This document shows, one piece after another, positions 9,757 to 17,450 of a DNA stretch of 64,000 nt (positions within the stretch are counted from its first letter, which is position 1; every line of letters begins with the position of its first letter). The position numbers and the translations under genes were made by a program. Source of the stretch: Acidovorax sp. FJL06. GTDB lineage: Bacteria > Pseudomonadota > Gammaproteobacteria > Burkholderiales > Burkholderiaceae_C. A model generated the notes under the pieces. The model worked only from the letters and a program-made list of their open reading frames with translations, was not told the DNA's origin and ran no database searches. The stretch is taken from the NCBI RefSeq assembly GCF_003852545.1, contig NZ_QAJR01000020.1, positions 3,296 through 67,295 on the forward strand, read 5' to 3'.

Positions 9757-10392
9757 ATGGACCTCAAACCCCTGATCACCCTGCTGGCCATCGTGAACCC
9801 GTTGGCCATCGTGCCGTTCTTCATCCACTACACGCAAGGGTTCTCGTACGCGCAGCGGCGCCGCACCATCCAGGTGGCCAGCTTCAGCGTGTTTTGCGTG
9901 ATTGCCGCCTGTGCGCTGCTGGGGCTGCAGATCCTCGATTTCTTCAACATCTCGCTGCAGAGCTTCCAGGTGGGCGGCGGCATGCTGCTGCTCATCAGCG
10001 CGATGAACATGCTCAACGCCCAGCCCGCCGAGGCCAAGCCCAGCACCAACGAATATGAAGAGGGCGCCGAGAAGGCCGCCGCCGGCAGCAGCATTGCCGT
10101 GGTGCCGCTCACCATCCCGCTGCTCACGGGCCCGGCCAGCATGTCCACCGTGGTGATCTATGCCGACCGCGCGCAGACCTTCTTGCAGCATGCCGCGCTG
10201 GTGGGCTACGGCGTGGTGATCGCGCTGGCCACGGCCCTGTGCTTTTCGCTGGCCGACCCGATTGCGCGCGTGCTGGGCAAGACCGGCATCAACGTGATGA
10301 CCCGGCTCATGGGCCTGATCCTCGCCGCGCTGGCCGTAGAGGTGATGGCGGACGGGCTGGGCAAGATCTTCCCCATCCTCATCTCGCGCTGA
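9757..10392 (+). CDS. MarC-family inner-membrane protein
   Basis: A 211-residue protein with about six membrane helices. Family signatures are the N-terminal ITLLAIVNPLAIVPFFI, the central LTIPLLTGPASMSTVVIY (the most conserved MarC block) and the C-terminal LMGLILAALAVEVMADGL. The biochemical function of MarC proteins is unknown; early links with multiple antibiotic resistance were not confirmed in E. coli. ATG 9757 is preceded by GGGAG. It stands 81 bases before creB on the same strand and might be cotranscribed with it. Confidence 0.9.
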   Translation: MDLKPLITLLAIVNPLAIVPFFIHYTQGFSYAQRRRTIQVASFSVFCVIAACALLGLQILDFFNISLQSFQVGGGMLLLISAMNMLNAQPAEAKPSTNEYEEGAEKAAAGSSIAVVPLTIPLLTGPASMSTVVIYADRAQTFLQHAALVGYGVVIALATALCFSLADPIARVLGKTGINVMTRLMGLILAALAVEVMADGLGKIFPILISR

Positions 10393-10473
10393 ATGGAACA
10401 CCCTCGGAGTCGGCCGGGATCGCGCCAGTTGCATGCGCGGCGGATGGCCCACAGCACCTCGGAGCATTGAGAC

Positions 10474-11154
<681 letters not shown>

Positions 11155-11167
11155 AACCCAATTGACC

Positions 11168-11219
11168 GCGAGCGCCCGTCTACAAAGCGCCAAAAGCTAT
11201 TGTTTTTGAAGTAAATCCC
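11168..11219 (+). repeat. dispersed AGCGCT-CAGCTAT repeat, copy A4
   Basis: GCGAGCGCCCGTCTACAAAG then CGCCAAAAGCTATTGTTTTT then GAAGTAAATCC fills nearly the whole creB-creC gap. It is in the same orientation as copies A5-A8. Confidence 0.65.
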
Positions 11220-11227
11220 ACAGACCC

Positions 11228-12697
11228 ATGCGCCTCGGCATCCGCCTGCTCTTTGCGTTTTTCCTCATCAACGGCATCGCCGCCTTCTTCGTGCTGCGCG
11301 TGTTCATGGCCGAGATCAAGCCCAGCGTGCGCGAGGTGATGGAAGACATGATGGTGGACACCGCCAACATCCTGGCCGAGCTGGCCAGCGAAGACCTGGC
11401 GGCCGGGCGGCTGGCAGCGGGGGCCAGCAACAGCAGCGCGAGCCCGTTTGCCCAGCATGTGCGCCGCTACGCCACGCGGCCCATCGACGCGGCGATCTGG
11501 GGGTTCTCCAAACAGTCGCTGGACTACCGCATCACCGTGACCGACACCACGGGACGCGTGCTGTTCGACTCGGAGAACCGCGCGCTCGGCGCCGACCACT
11601 CGCAGTGGCGCGATGTGGCGCGCACGCTGCGGGGCGAATACGGCGCCCGCTCCACGCGCGACGTGGAGGGCGACGACACCAGCGGCGTGATGCATGTGGC
11701 CGCGCCCATCTACGTGCAGGGCCAGATCGCGGGCGTGCTCACCGTGGCCAAGCCCACGCGCACGGTGCAGCGTTTCATTGACCGCGCGGAGCGCAAGGTG
11801 TTCATGGGCGGCCTGCTGCTGCTGGCGCTGTCGGCCGCCGTGGGCGTGGCGGTGACGCTGTGGATGGTGTGGAACGTGCGCCGCCTGCGCGACTATGCCC
11901 TGAGCGTGCAGGGCCCCGCCGAGGGCGAACGCCACGACCCGGGCGCCCCGCCCACCCCGGCCCTGGCCGTGCCCGAGGTGCCCGGCGAGCTGGGCGACCT
12001 GGCCCGCGCCATGGACCGCATGCGCGCGCGGCTGGAAGGGCGCGACTACATCGAAGGCTATGTGCGCGCCCTCACGCACGAACTCAAAAGCCCGGTGGCC
12101 GCGATCCGGGGCGCGGGCGAGCTGCTGCACGACGATCTGCCCGATGCCGACCGCGCCGAGTTCGCGACCCAGGTGGTGCAGCAAAGCGAGCGCCTGCAGC
12201 GCATCATCGACCGGCTGCTGGAGCTGTCCAAGCTGGAGCAGCGCCACCACGCCGAAGGCCGCGCGCCCGTGGCGCTGCACGCCTGCGCCGAAGCCGCCAT
12301 CGCCCAGACCCGCGCCCGCGCCGGCCAGCGCGGCATCAGCCTGACGCTGGAAGGGCACGGCACCAGCGGCCCGTGGGAGGCGGAGCTGGTGACCCTGGCG
12401 CTGACCAACCTGCTGGACAACGCCATCGACTTTGCGCCCGCCGGCAGCATGGTGCGGGTGGAGCTGGAAGGCGCCACGGTGGCCGTGCAGGACAGCGGCC
12501 CCGGCGTGCCCGACTACGCGCTGCCGCGCCTGGGCGAGCGCTTTTTCACCACCGCGCGGCCCGGCGGCGAACGCAGTGGCTCGGGCCTGGGGCTGGCGAT
12601 TGTCCAGCGCGTGATGGCGCTGCATGGCGGGCAGATGGTGGCGCGCAACACCGCCCCGGGGTTGCGGGTGGGGCTGGAGTTTCCCGTCGGCCATTGA
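11228..12697 (+). CDS. creC: sensor histidine kinase CreC
   Basis: A 489-residue inner-membrane kinase that phosphorylates CreB. Transmembrane helix 5-27, a periplasmic sensor (about 28-190, containing DTANILAELASED), a second helix at 193-215, HAMP-like linker, then HisKA with phospho-accepting His284 (ALTHELKSPVAAIRG), N box LTNLLDNAIDFAP, and G boxes QDSGPGVPDY and GSGLGLAIVQRV. The signal in other species relates to carbon source or penicillin-binding-protein inhibition. It starts at ATG 11228 and is cotranscribed with creB. A REP-like imperfect palindrome follows. Confidence 0.92.
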   Translation: MRLGIRLLFAFFLINGIAAFFVLRVFMAEIKPSVREVMEDMMVDTANILAELASEDLAAGRLAAGASNSSASPFAQHVRRYATRPIDAAIWGFSKQSLDYRITVTDTTGRVLFDSENRALGADHSQWRDVARTLRGEYGARSTRDVEGDDTSGVMHVAAPIYVQGQIAGVLTVAKPTRTVQRFIDRAERKVFMGGLLLLALSAAVGVAVTLWMVWNVRRLRDYALSVQGPAEGERHDPGAPPTPALAVPEVPGELGDLARAMDRMRARLEGRDYIEGYVRALTHELKSPVAAIRGAGELLHDDLPDADRAEFATQVVQQSERLQRIIDRLLELSKLEQRHHAEGRAPVALHACAEAAIAQTRARAGQRGISLTLEGHGTSGPWEAELVTLALTNLLDNAIDFAPAGSMVRVELEGATVAVQDSGPGVPDYALPRLGERFFTTARPGGERSGSGLGLAIVQRVMALHGGQMVARNTAPGLRVGLEFPVGH

Positions 12698-12722
12698 CTC
12701 GGCATTTTTGAACTTAGAAGAC

Positions 12723-12781
12723 CGCTCGGGCTGAACTTGTCGAAGCCTCACGCGGCGCTTCGACTGCGCTCAACGCGAGCG
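12723..12781. repeat. REP-like imperfect palindrome
   Basis: Left arm CGCTCGGGCTGAACTTGTCG (then AAGC) and right arm GCTTCGACTGCGCTCAACGC (then GAGCG) are imperfect reverse complements with a short centre. Sequences of the type GCTTCGACAAGCTCAGC are widespread intergenic repeats in proteobacteria. It separates the convergent creC and ACP-like genes and may act as a bidirectional transcript end. Confidence 0.65.
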
Positions 12782-12804
12782 ATTTCAAGTGAGTTGATGC
12801 CGAC

Positions 12805-13341
12805 TCAATTACCCCCGACCAGGCGGGGCTGGACATGGAGGAACTCGACCAGCTCTCCCACCGTGGCCACCTTGCCGAACAGGGGGTTGGCGGATGTGTG
12901 GGCCAGGCAGCGCCGGGCCCGCTGGGCCATGTCCACGATCAGGTCATCCAGGTCGTCGGCATCAAGCCGCAGATCGCGTTGCAGGTGATCGGTCACGCGC
13001 AAAGGCACGGGCTCTGCGCTGGACAGACTGCCTTGCAGTTCCTCGTAGACAGCGCGCACCACCCAGGTGTCCACGCGGCGGCAGTCGATGGAGCGGGCAA
13101 ACTGGCAGATGGACTCCCCCGCGCGGCTTTGGGCCAGGCGGGCCAGGCGCAGCGCCTCGCGCCGCCCCAGGGCGGCCACCAAGCCGCCCAGCGCCAGGGC
13201 CGAACCGCCCACAGCAAAAGGGTGGACCCACAACACGCCGAGCAGGGCCAGCGCGACCATTGCGATCAAGAAGCGCGCTGGCCAGCGCAGCGGCGGGCGG
13301 GCAGCCACCGGGGGCATGAACCGGGACGCTTGTTTTTGCAT
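12805..13341 (-). CDS. membrane protein with ACP-like C-terminal domain, function unknown
   Basis: A 178-residue protein. Two adjacent hydrophobic segments (about 23-39 and 42-58) are followed by a charged helix and a C-terminal region that resembles an acyl-carrier-protein fold: LQRDLRLDADDLDDLIVDMA ... ATVGELVEFLHVQPR. At the place of the phosphopantetheine serine (DSLD in ACPs) it reads DADD, so no prosthetic group should attach. This resembles the serine-less ACP-like DUF1493 group, an inference from motif pattern only. ATG 13341 has AGGAG seven bases upstream. It is transcribed opposite to, and sits between, creC and creD. Confidence 0.7.
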   Translation of the reverse strand: MQKQASRFMPPVAARPPLRWPARFLIAMVALALLGVLWVHPFAVGGSALALGGLVAALGRREALRLARLAQSRAGESICQFARSIDCRRVDTWVVRAVYEELQGSLSSAEPVPLRVTDHLQRDLRLDADDLDDLIVDMAQRARRCLAHTSANPLFGKVATVGELVEFLHVQPRLVGGN

Positions 13342-13401
13342 GGCACTCCTGGGCACGGGGCAAGACAAATGATCACAGCTGATTCTGCCAGCGTGCCCGA
13401 C

Positions 13402-13437
13402 TTCACACCCGCCTCACAAACTTCATAGCGCCCTCAC
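13402..13437 (+). promoter_or_regulatory. two tandem cre-tag-like CreB sites upstream of creD
   Basis: TTCAC-N6-CTCAC (13402-13417) is followed 20 bases later by TTCAT-N6-CTCAC (13422-13437). The published cre tag is TTCAC-N6-TTCAC; the two copies match at 9/10 and 8/10 positions. They lie 47-83 bases upstream of the creD start. The match comes from inspection, and binding is inferred. Confidence 0.55.
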
Positions 13438-13484
13438 ACCCGGCCACAACACTGCCTCCACAACATTCACCTGTGGAGGATTTC

Positions 13485-15002
13485 TTGCTCAAACACCCCC
13501 TGTTCATCAAACTCGCGGCCCTGGCCGCCATCACAGTGCTGCTGCTTTTTGGCCTGGGCCTGATCGAGGACGTAGTGCGCGACCGGCTGCGCTACCGCAG
13601 CATCACCGCACAAAGCGTGGCCGAAAGCCTGGCCGGGCCGCAGACGCTGATGGGCCCCATGATCCACAGCGCCTGCGTGGAGAGCTGGGACGAGGAGTCT
13701 GGCAAGGGCGATGACCGCCGCATGGTCGAAAAACGCCGCGAGTTCATCCTGACCGCCATGCCCGAACAGCTCAAGCTCAGCACCGGCGCGGCCATGGAAG
13801 AGCGTGCACGGGGGCTGCACAAGGTGAACACCTACAACCTCAAGGCCCATGTGACGGCGCAGTGGGGGCCGCTGACCAGCCTGATGCCACAAACCACCAT
13901 GAAGAACTCGCGCATGGTGTGTGGCGCCCCCGTGGTCATGATGGCCGTGGGCGATGCACGCGGCATCCGCACCGCGCAGCTCACGCTGGACAACCAGGCC
14001 CTGGCCCTCAAGCCTGGCACCTTCCACCCCACCTACAGCCGGGGCCTGCATGCCGTGCTGCCGGAGTCGGTGCGCGGCAAGGCCGATGGGCTGACCGCCA
14101 CGCTGGACCTGGAGCTGGTGGGCACCGAGCGCCTGGGCATCGTGCCGCTGGGCGGCAGCACCGAGGTGGCGATGACCAGCAGCTGGCCCCATCCCTCGTT
14201 CGCGGGCCGCTTTTTGCCTTCGGAGCGCGAGGTCAAGAAGACCGGCTTCTCGGCCCAGTGGCGCCTGTCGTCGCTGGCCACCACGGCGCAGGCCGACATC
14301 GCCAACGGCAAACGCATCTGCCTGGCGGGCGGGGACGACGCCATCGGCCATGCACCCGGCAGCGCCCCGGGCGATTGCGCCGACAGCTTCAGCGTGGCTT
14401 TCATCGACCCGGTGAACCCCTACTCCCTCTCCGACCGCGCCACCAAGTATGGCGTGCTGTTCATCGCCCTCACCTTTGTGGCCGTGGGCCTGTTCGAGCT
14501 GATGGGAAGTGGCCCCCACGCTCCGCCGCTGCGCGGGTCGCTGCCCCCCGAGGGGGCCGCTTTTTCATCTGGGGGCGGCCCGGCGATGAAAAAACTGCGC
14601 GTGCACCCCGTGCAGTACCTGCTGGTGGGCAGTGCGCTGTGCAGCTTCTTTTTGCTGCTGGTGAGCCTGTCGGAGCACCTGCCGTTTGGCATCTCCTACG
14701 CCATTGCCGCCACCGCCTGTGTGCTGCTGCTCGCCTATTACGCCAGCCACATGCTGGGCAGCCTGGCGCGCGGCATCCCGCTGGGGGCGGGCATCGCGCT
14801 GCTGTATGGCCTGTTGTATGTGCTGCTGCAGCTGGAGCAGACGGCGTTGGCCGTGGGCGCGATCGCACTCTTCCTGGTGCTGGCCGCCGTGATGGTGCTG
14901 ACCCGCAAGGTGAACTGGTACGGGCTGTCGCAGGGCGGCACGCCCAGCCGGCCCCTGCCCCCCGCCGCCCGCTCGGCCGCCCCCCGCACGGAGGCCGCAT
15001 GA
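13485..15002 (+). CDS. creD: inner-membrane protein CreD with in-frame insertion
   Basis: CreD is an inner-membrane protein with a large periplasmic domain between its first helix and a C-terminal helix bundle; its loss affects envelope integrity in other species. A TTG start at 13485 with GGAGGA at 13475-13480 gives MLKHPLFIKL, which lines up with the usual MLKSPLFWKM start; a GTG at 13473 would add four residues. Periplasmic region about 35-310, then helices with HPVQYLLVG and SLSEHLPFGISYA. Residues 341-368 (GSGPHAPPLRGSLPPEG and following) interrupt the conserved FELM-KKLRVHP junction and are encoded by repeat-like GC-rich DNA. The stop overlaps the next gene's ATG. Confidence 0.9.
   Translation: MLKHPLFIKLAALAAITVLLLFGLGLIEDVVRDRLRYRSITAQSVAESLAGPQTLMGPMIHSACVESWDEESGKGDDRRMVEKRREFILTAMPEQLKLSTGAAMEERARGLHKVNTYNLKAHVTAQWGPLTSLMPQTTMKNSRMVCGAPVVMMAVGDARGIRTAQLTLDNQALALKPGTFHPTYSRGLHAVLPESVRGKADGLTATLDLELVGTERLGIVPLGGSTEVAMTSSWPHPSFAGRFLPSEREVKKTGFSAQWRLSSLATTAQADIANGKRICLAGGDDAIGHAPGSAPGDCADSFSVAFIDPVNPYSLSDRATKYGVLFIALTFVAVGLFELMGSGPHAPPLRGSLPPEGAAFSSGGGPAMKKLRVHPVQYLLVGSALCSFFLLLVSLSEHLPFGISYAIAATACVLLLAYYASHMLGSLARGIPLGAGIALLYGLLYVLLQLEQTALAVGAIALFLVLAAVMVLTRKVNWYGLSQGGTPSRPLPPAARSAAPRTEAA
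14505..14588. repeat. GC-rich repeat-like insertion inside creD
   Basis: The stretch holds GCGCGGGTCGCTGCCCCCCG followed by AGGGGGCCGCTTTTTC. It is a CCCCC-GA-GGGGG palindrome of the kind seen between genes in this genome group, and is 84 bases (28 codons) long, so the frame is kept. CreD proteins normally pass directly from the helix end to the HPVQY block here. Confidence 0.6.
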
Positions 15003-15349
15003 GCAGCGCACGCGCCACCCCCACGCCTGCCGGTGCCTGGGCACGGCACCTGGCACAGGACCCGGCCGATGGCGCCCTCGCCACCGCCGCCCGCCACCGG
15101 CCCATCCCCCTGACCGCCGCCGAGGCCGAGCGCGTGCAGCGCCACCACGATCAGCTCCTGGGCGCCCTGCGGGCCCAGGACCGGCGGGCCCTGCACAGCG
15201 CCAAGCAACAGGTGCTGGAGGCGGCGTTTCGCCCGCGCGATGCACAGGCCCCGGCCAGCGGGGTGGATTCGCCCGCCCTGCGCCAGGCACTGCGGGACCT
15301 GTCGTGGCGCATGGCGGGCCTCCTGTTGCCGCGTGGTGCGCGGCATTGA
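14999..15349 (+). CDS. small hypothetical protein translationally coupled to creD
   Basis: A 116-residue protein beginning MSSARATPTPAGAWARHLAQ, whose ATG overlaps the creD TGA (ATGA). The central helix-rich part (LTAAEAERVQRHHDQLLGAL and RALHSAKQQVLEAAF) and the end LRDLSWRMAGLLLPRGARH look like a short all-helical soluble protein. No family is recognised. The codon bias matches genuine neighbours and the overlap geometry is that of a coupled gene. It should be expressed only with creD, and so under CreBC control. Confidence 0.7.
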   Translation: MSSARATPTPAGAWARHLAQDPADGALATAARHRPIPLTAAEAERVQRHHDQLLGALRAQDRRALHSAKQQVLEAAFRPRDAQAPASGVDSPALRQALRDLSWRMAGLLLPRGARH

Positions 15350-15379
15350 GTCCACGCAGCCATGCAACGAGGTTGGCTG

Positions 15380-15428
15380 CAGGGCTTTATCAGAAAGCGC
15401 CAACAGCTATCAAAACAAGAGCAAATCT
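15380..15428 (+). repeat. dispersed AGCGCT-CAGCTAT repeat, copy A5
   Basis: GGGCTTTATCAGAAAGCGCC then AACAGCTATCAAAACAAGAG then CAAATCTC lies between two convergent genes. It matches copies A6 and A7 over AAGCGCC/T-NNCAGCTAtCAAA and the trailing AGCAAAT. Confidence 0.65.
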
Positions 15429-15438
15429 CGTAAAAAGA

Positions 15439-16485
15439 CTACACCACCACGGTGCGCCCCCGGCCTTCGCGCTTGGCGGTGTAGAGCGCCGAATCGAGCA
15501 GGCGCAGCGTGACATCGAGCGGGCGCAGAGGGTCCAGCAAGATCAGCCCCATGCTGACGGCCAGCACCAGCGGGGGCTCGATGCCGGACAGGGGGTGCGC
15601 GGCCAGCGCGGCATGCAGGCGCTGCGCCACCACCTGGGCCTGGTCCACCCGGGTGGCGGGCAGCAGGGCCAGGAACTCCTCTCCGCCCCAGCGGCTCACC
15701 ACGTCGGCCGCGCGGAACACGTCACGGCACAGCGTGGCCAGCAGCTGCAGCGCCTGGTCGCCCACATGGTGGCCATGCATGTCGTTCACGCGCTTGAAGT
15801 GGTCGATGTCCATCATCAAAAGGCAGGCGGGCTCGCTGCTGCGCTGCAGCAGGGCCAGTTCCTGCCGCAGCCGCTCGGTGAACGAGCGGCGGTTGGCCAG
15901 CCCGGTCAGCGCATCGGTGTGGGCCAGCACGGCCATCTGCTGGCGGGCGGCCTCCAAGTCGGCCAGCATCCGGCCCTGGAGGTCGTTGGCGCGCTTGAGC
16001 TCCAGCAGCCGGACCACCTGGCAGGCCAAGGCGCTGAGCAGGCCCAGCACCCGCTCCGACAGCACGCGCGGCCGGTAATCCAGCACGCACAGCGTGCCCA
16101 GCGCGTGGCCGTCGGGCGTGATCAGCGGGGCCCCGGCATAGAACCGCAGCGGGTTCTCCTGGGTGACGATGCCGAAATGCGCAAACCGAGCATCCTGCTC
16201 CAGGTCGGGCACGACAAACACCCCGGAATGCTGCAGGGCGTAGTGGCACACGGACTCGCTGCGGGGCGTTTCCCGCAGCGGCAGCCCCAGCACGGCCTTG
16301 AACCACTGGCGATCCTGGTCCACAAAGCTGATCAGGGCCACGGGGGCTTCGCACACATGGCCGGCAATGTCCGCCAGCTCGTCGTAGGCGGGCTCCATCG
16401 GGGTGTCGAGAATGCCGTAGCGCCGCAGGGCCTGCAGGCGCTCGGCCTCATCGCCCGGTACATCGGGAGAACGGGTATCAGCCAT
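15439..16485 (-). CDS. GAF-domain diguanylate cyclase
   Basis: Makes cyclic di-GMP from GTP in the cytoplasm. In 348 residues there is a GAF domain (about 15-165: RYGILDTPMEPAYDELADI, ALISFVDQDRQWFKA, CHYALQ) and a linker helix. The GGDEF domain follows from 185 with DALTGLANRRSF, MMDIDHFKRVND and the active-site GGEEF (267-271). An intact inhibitory I-site RAAD (258-261) sits five residues before GGEEF, so product feedback is expected. ATG 16485 gives MADTRSPDVPGDEAERL, a typical start for this GAF group; the frame is open upstream but lacks similarity. The stop lies near repeat A5 and the gene is convergent with the cre group. Confidence 0.93.
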   Translation of the reverse strand: MADTRSPDVPGDEAERLQALRRYGILDTPMEPAYDELADIAGHVCEAPVALISFVDQDRQWFKAVLGLPLRETPRSESVCHYALQHSGVFVVPDLEQDARFAHFGIVTQENPLRFYAGAPLITPDGHALGTLCVLDYRPRVLSERVLGLLSALACQVVRLLELKRANDLQGRMLADLEAARQQMAVLAHTDALTGLANRRSFTERLRQELALLQRSSEPACLLMMDIDHFKRVNDMHGHHVGDQALQLLATLCRDVFRAADVVSRWGGEEFLALLPATRVDQAQVVAQRLHAALAAHPLSGIEPPLVLAVSMGLILLDPLRPLDVTLRLLDSALYTAKREGRGRTVVV

Positions 16486-16650
16486 GGGGCAAGGCGGCAA
16501 GGCCGCCGAAACATACCTAGAAACGGTCAGCATGCCACACAACGGCGGCCGGCACACGGGTGAAAGCACGCTTGCAGTGCGCACCGCCCCCCCCGGAGCC
16601 GTGCGCAGCCGCCCCCGGCATTTTTTCTTGGTGCCCCAGGGCCCGCCTCG

Positions 16651-17181
16651 TCAGGCCACCGCTTCTCGCGGGGCGCTCGCCGTAGCGACGTCCTCGGATG
16701 CATCCGCGGCGTCGGAGCAGGTGGCGCCGCCGCAGCCATGGATCAGCTCGCCGGGCAGCGCCTGCGGTGCGTGCACCACGCCCGTGGCGGGGTCAAACCC
16801 CACACGGCGCAGGTGCAGCGCCAGCGCGGCATCCATGCTCTGCGCATGCTGCGGGAACCACAGGGCCAGCTCGCTCGCCATCACCCGCAGCACCTGCAGG
16901 TCGCCCTGCGCGGCCCGCGCCGCGCCTTCGCGCATCACCTGCAGCACCACGCGGTGCTGCATGCTGTGGCAGTTGCCCGAGGCAAAGCGGGTGGAGGCCA
17001 TCCAGGCATCTTCCTGGCCGAAGTGCTGGTCGGTGTGCTCCACCAGCGCCTGCCATGCGAGCGGCAATTGCGCATCCTCGGCCCGGTCCACCGCCGCCAG
17101 CAGATCGACGAACTCCCGGTGGGTGTCGTCCATCAGGGGCAGGTCCAGGCTCAGCGCATCCGACCATTCGAGTTGGGCCAT
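16651..17181 (-). CDS. bacteriohemerythrin with Cys-containing C-terminal extension
   Basis: A di-iron, oxygen-binding four-helix protein. All seven expected iron ligands are visible: His21 (DDTHREF), His53 and Glu57 (HFGQE), His72 and His76 (HSMQH), His112 and Asp117 (HAQSMD). After the hemerythrin fold (to about 128) there is an extra 48-residue tail with HGCGGATC (Cys150, Cys155), possibly a second metal or disulfide site. It is a single-domain protein of 176 residues, likely involved in O2 storage or sensing. A FNR/Anr-like sequence lies about 60 bases upstream. The cyclase gene is 165 bases downstream on the same strand. Confidence 0.93.
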   Translation of the reverse strand: MAQLEWSDALSLDLPLMDDTHREFVDLLAAVDRAEDAQLPLAWQALVEHTDQHFGQEDAWMASTRFASGNCHSMQHRVVLQVMREGAARAAQGDLQVLRVMASELALWFPQHAQSMDAALALHLRRVGFDPATGVVHAPQALPGELIHGCGGATCSDAADASEDVATASAPREAVA

Positions 17182-17240
17182 GGGAATCCCTTTTGCATCC
17201 AGACAAAAGGCGAGCTTAGGATTCCTGGCGCGGGCAGGGT

Positions 17241-17254
17241 TTGATGCAGGTCAT
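17241..17254 (-). promoter_or_regulatory. possible FNR/Anr site upstream of the bacteriohemerythrin
   Basis: TTGAT-GCAG-GTCAT matches the FNR/Anr consensus TTGAT-N4-ATCAA at 8 of 10 positions. It is 60-73 bases upstream of the hemerythrin start codon. Regulation of an O2-binding protein by an O2 sensor is biologically sensible, but the match is imperfect. Confidence 0.3.
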
Positions 17255-17412
17255 GGCAGTGTGGAGGGCGTACCGGAATCCGGGCGCGGCCACAAAGTGT
17301 TGCAATTGCCCATCATTTAGCGACCTGGCCACCCACCCCATTCCCAGGGGTTGTTTCGCTTGGTAACACTTGTGTTTCCGGCAATCGTCTGCCGTGTGAT
17401 TAAGTGCCGGTT

Positions 17413-17432
17413 GCGCGCCCTGGGCGGCGCGC
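17413..17432 (+). other. hairpin directly upstream of the DUF1800 gene
   Basis: GCGCGCC-CTGGGC-GGCGCGC is a perfect 7-bp stem with a 6-base loop, ending 18 bases before the ATG at 17451. No Shine-Dalgarno sequence is visible in the 18 bases between. Confidence 0.4.
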
Positions 17433-17450
17433 GTTTCACCACGACCACCC

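Noticed and set aside
11228-15349. Single long frame running through creD into the following small gene
   Set aside because: The upstream part is a shadow of creD; only the part from ATG 14999 has real coding character.
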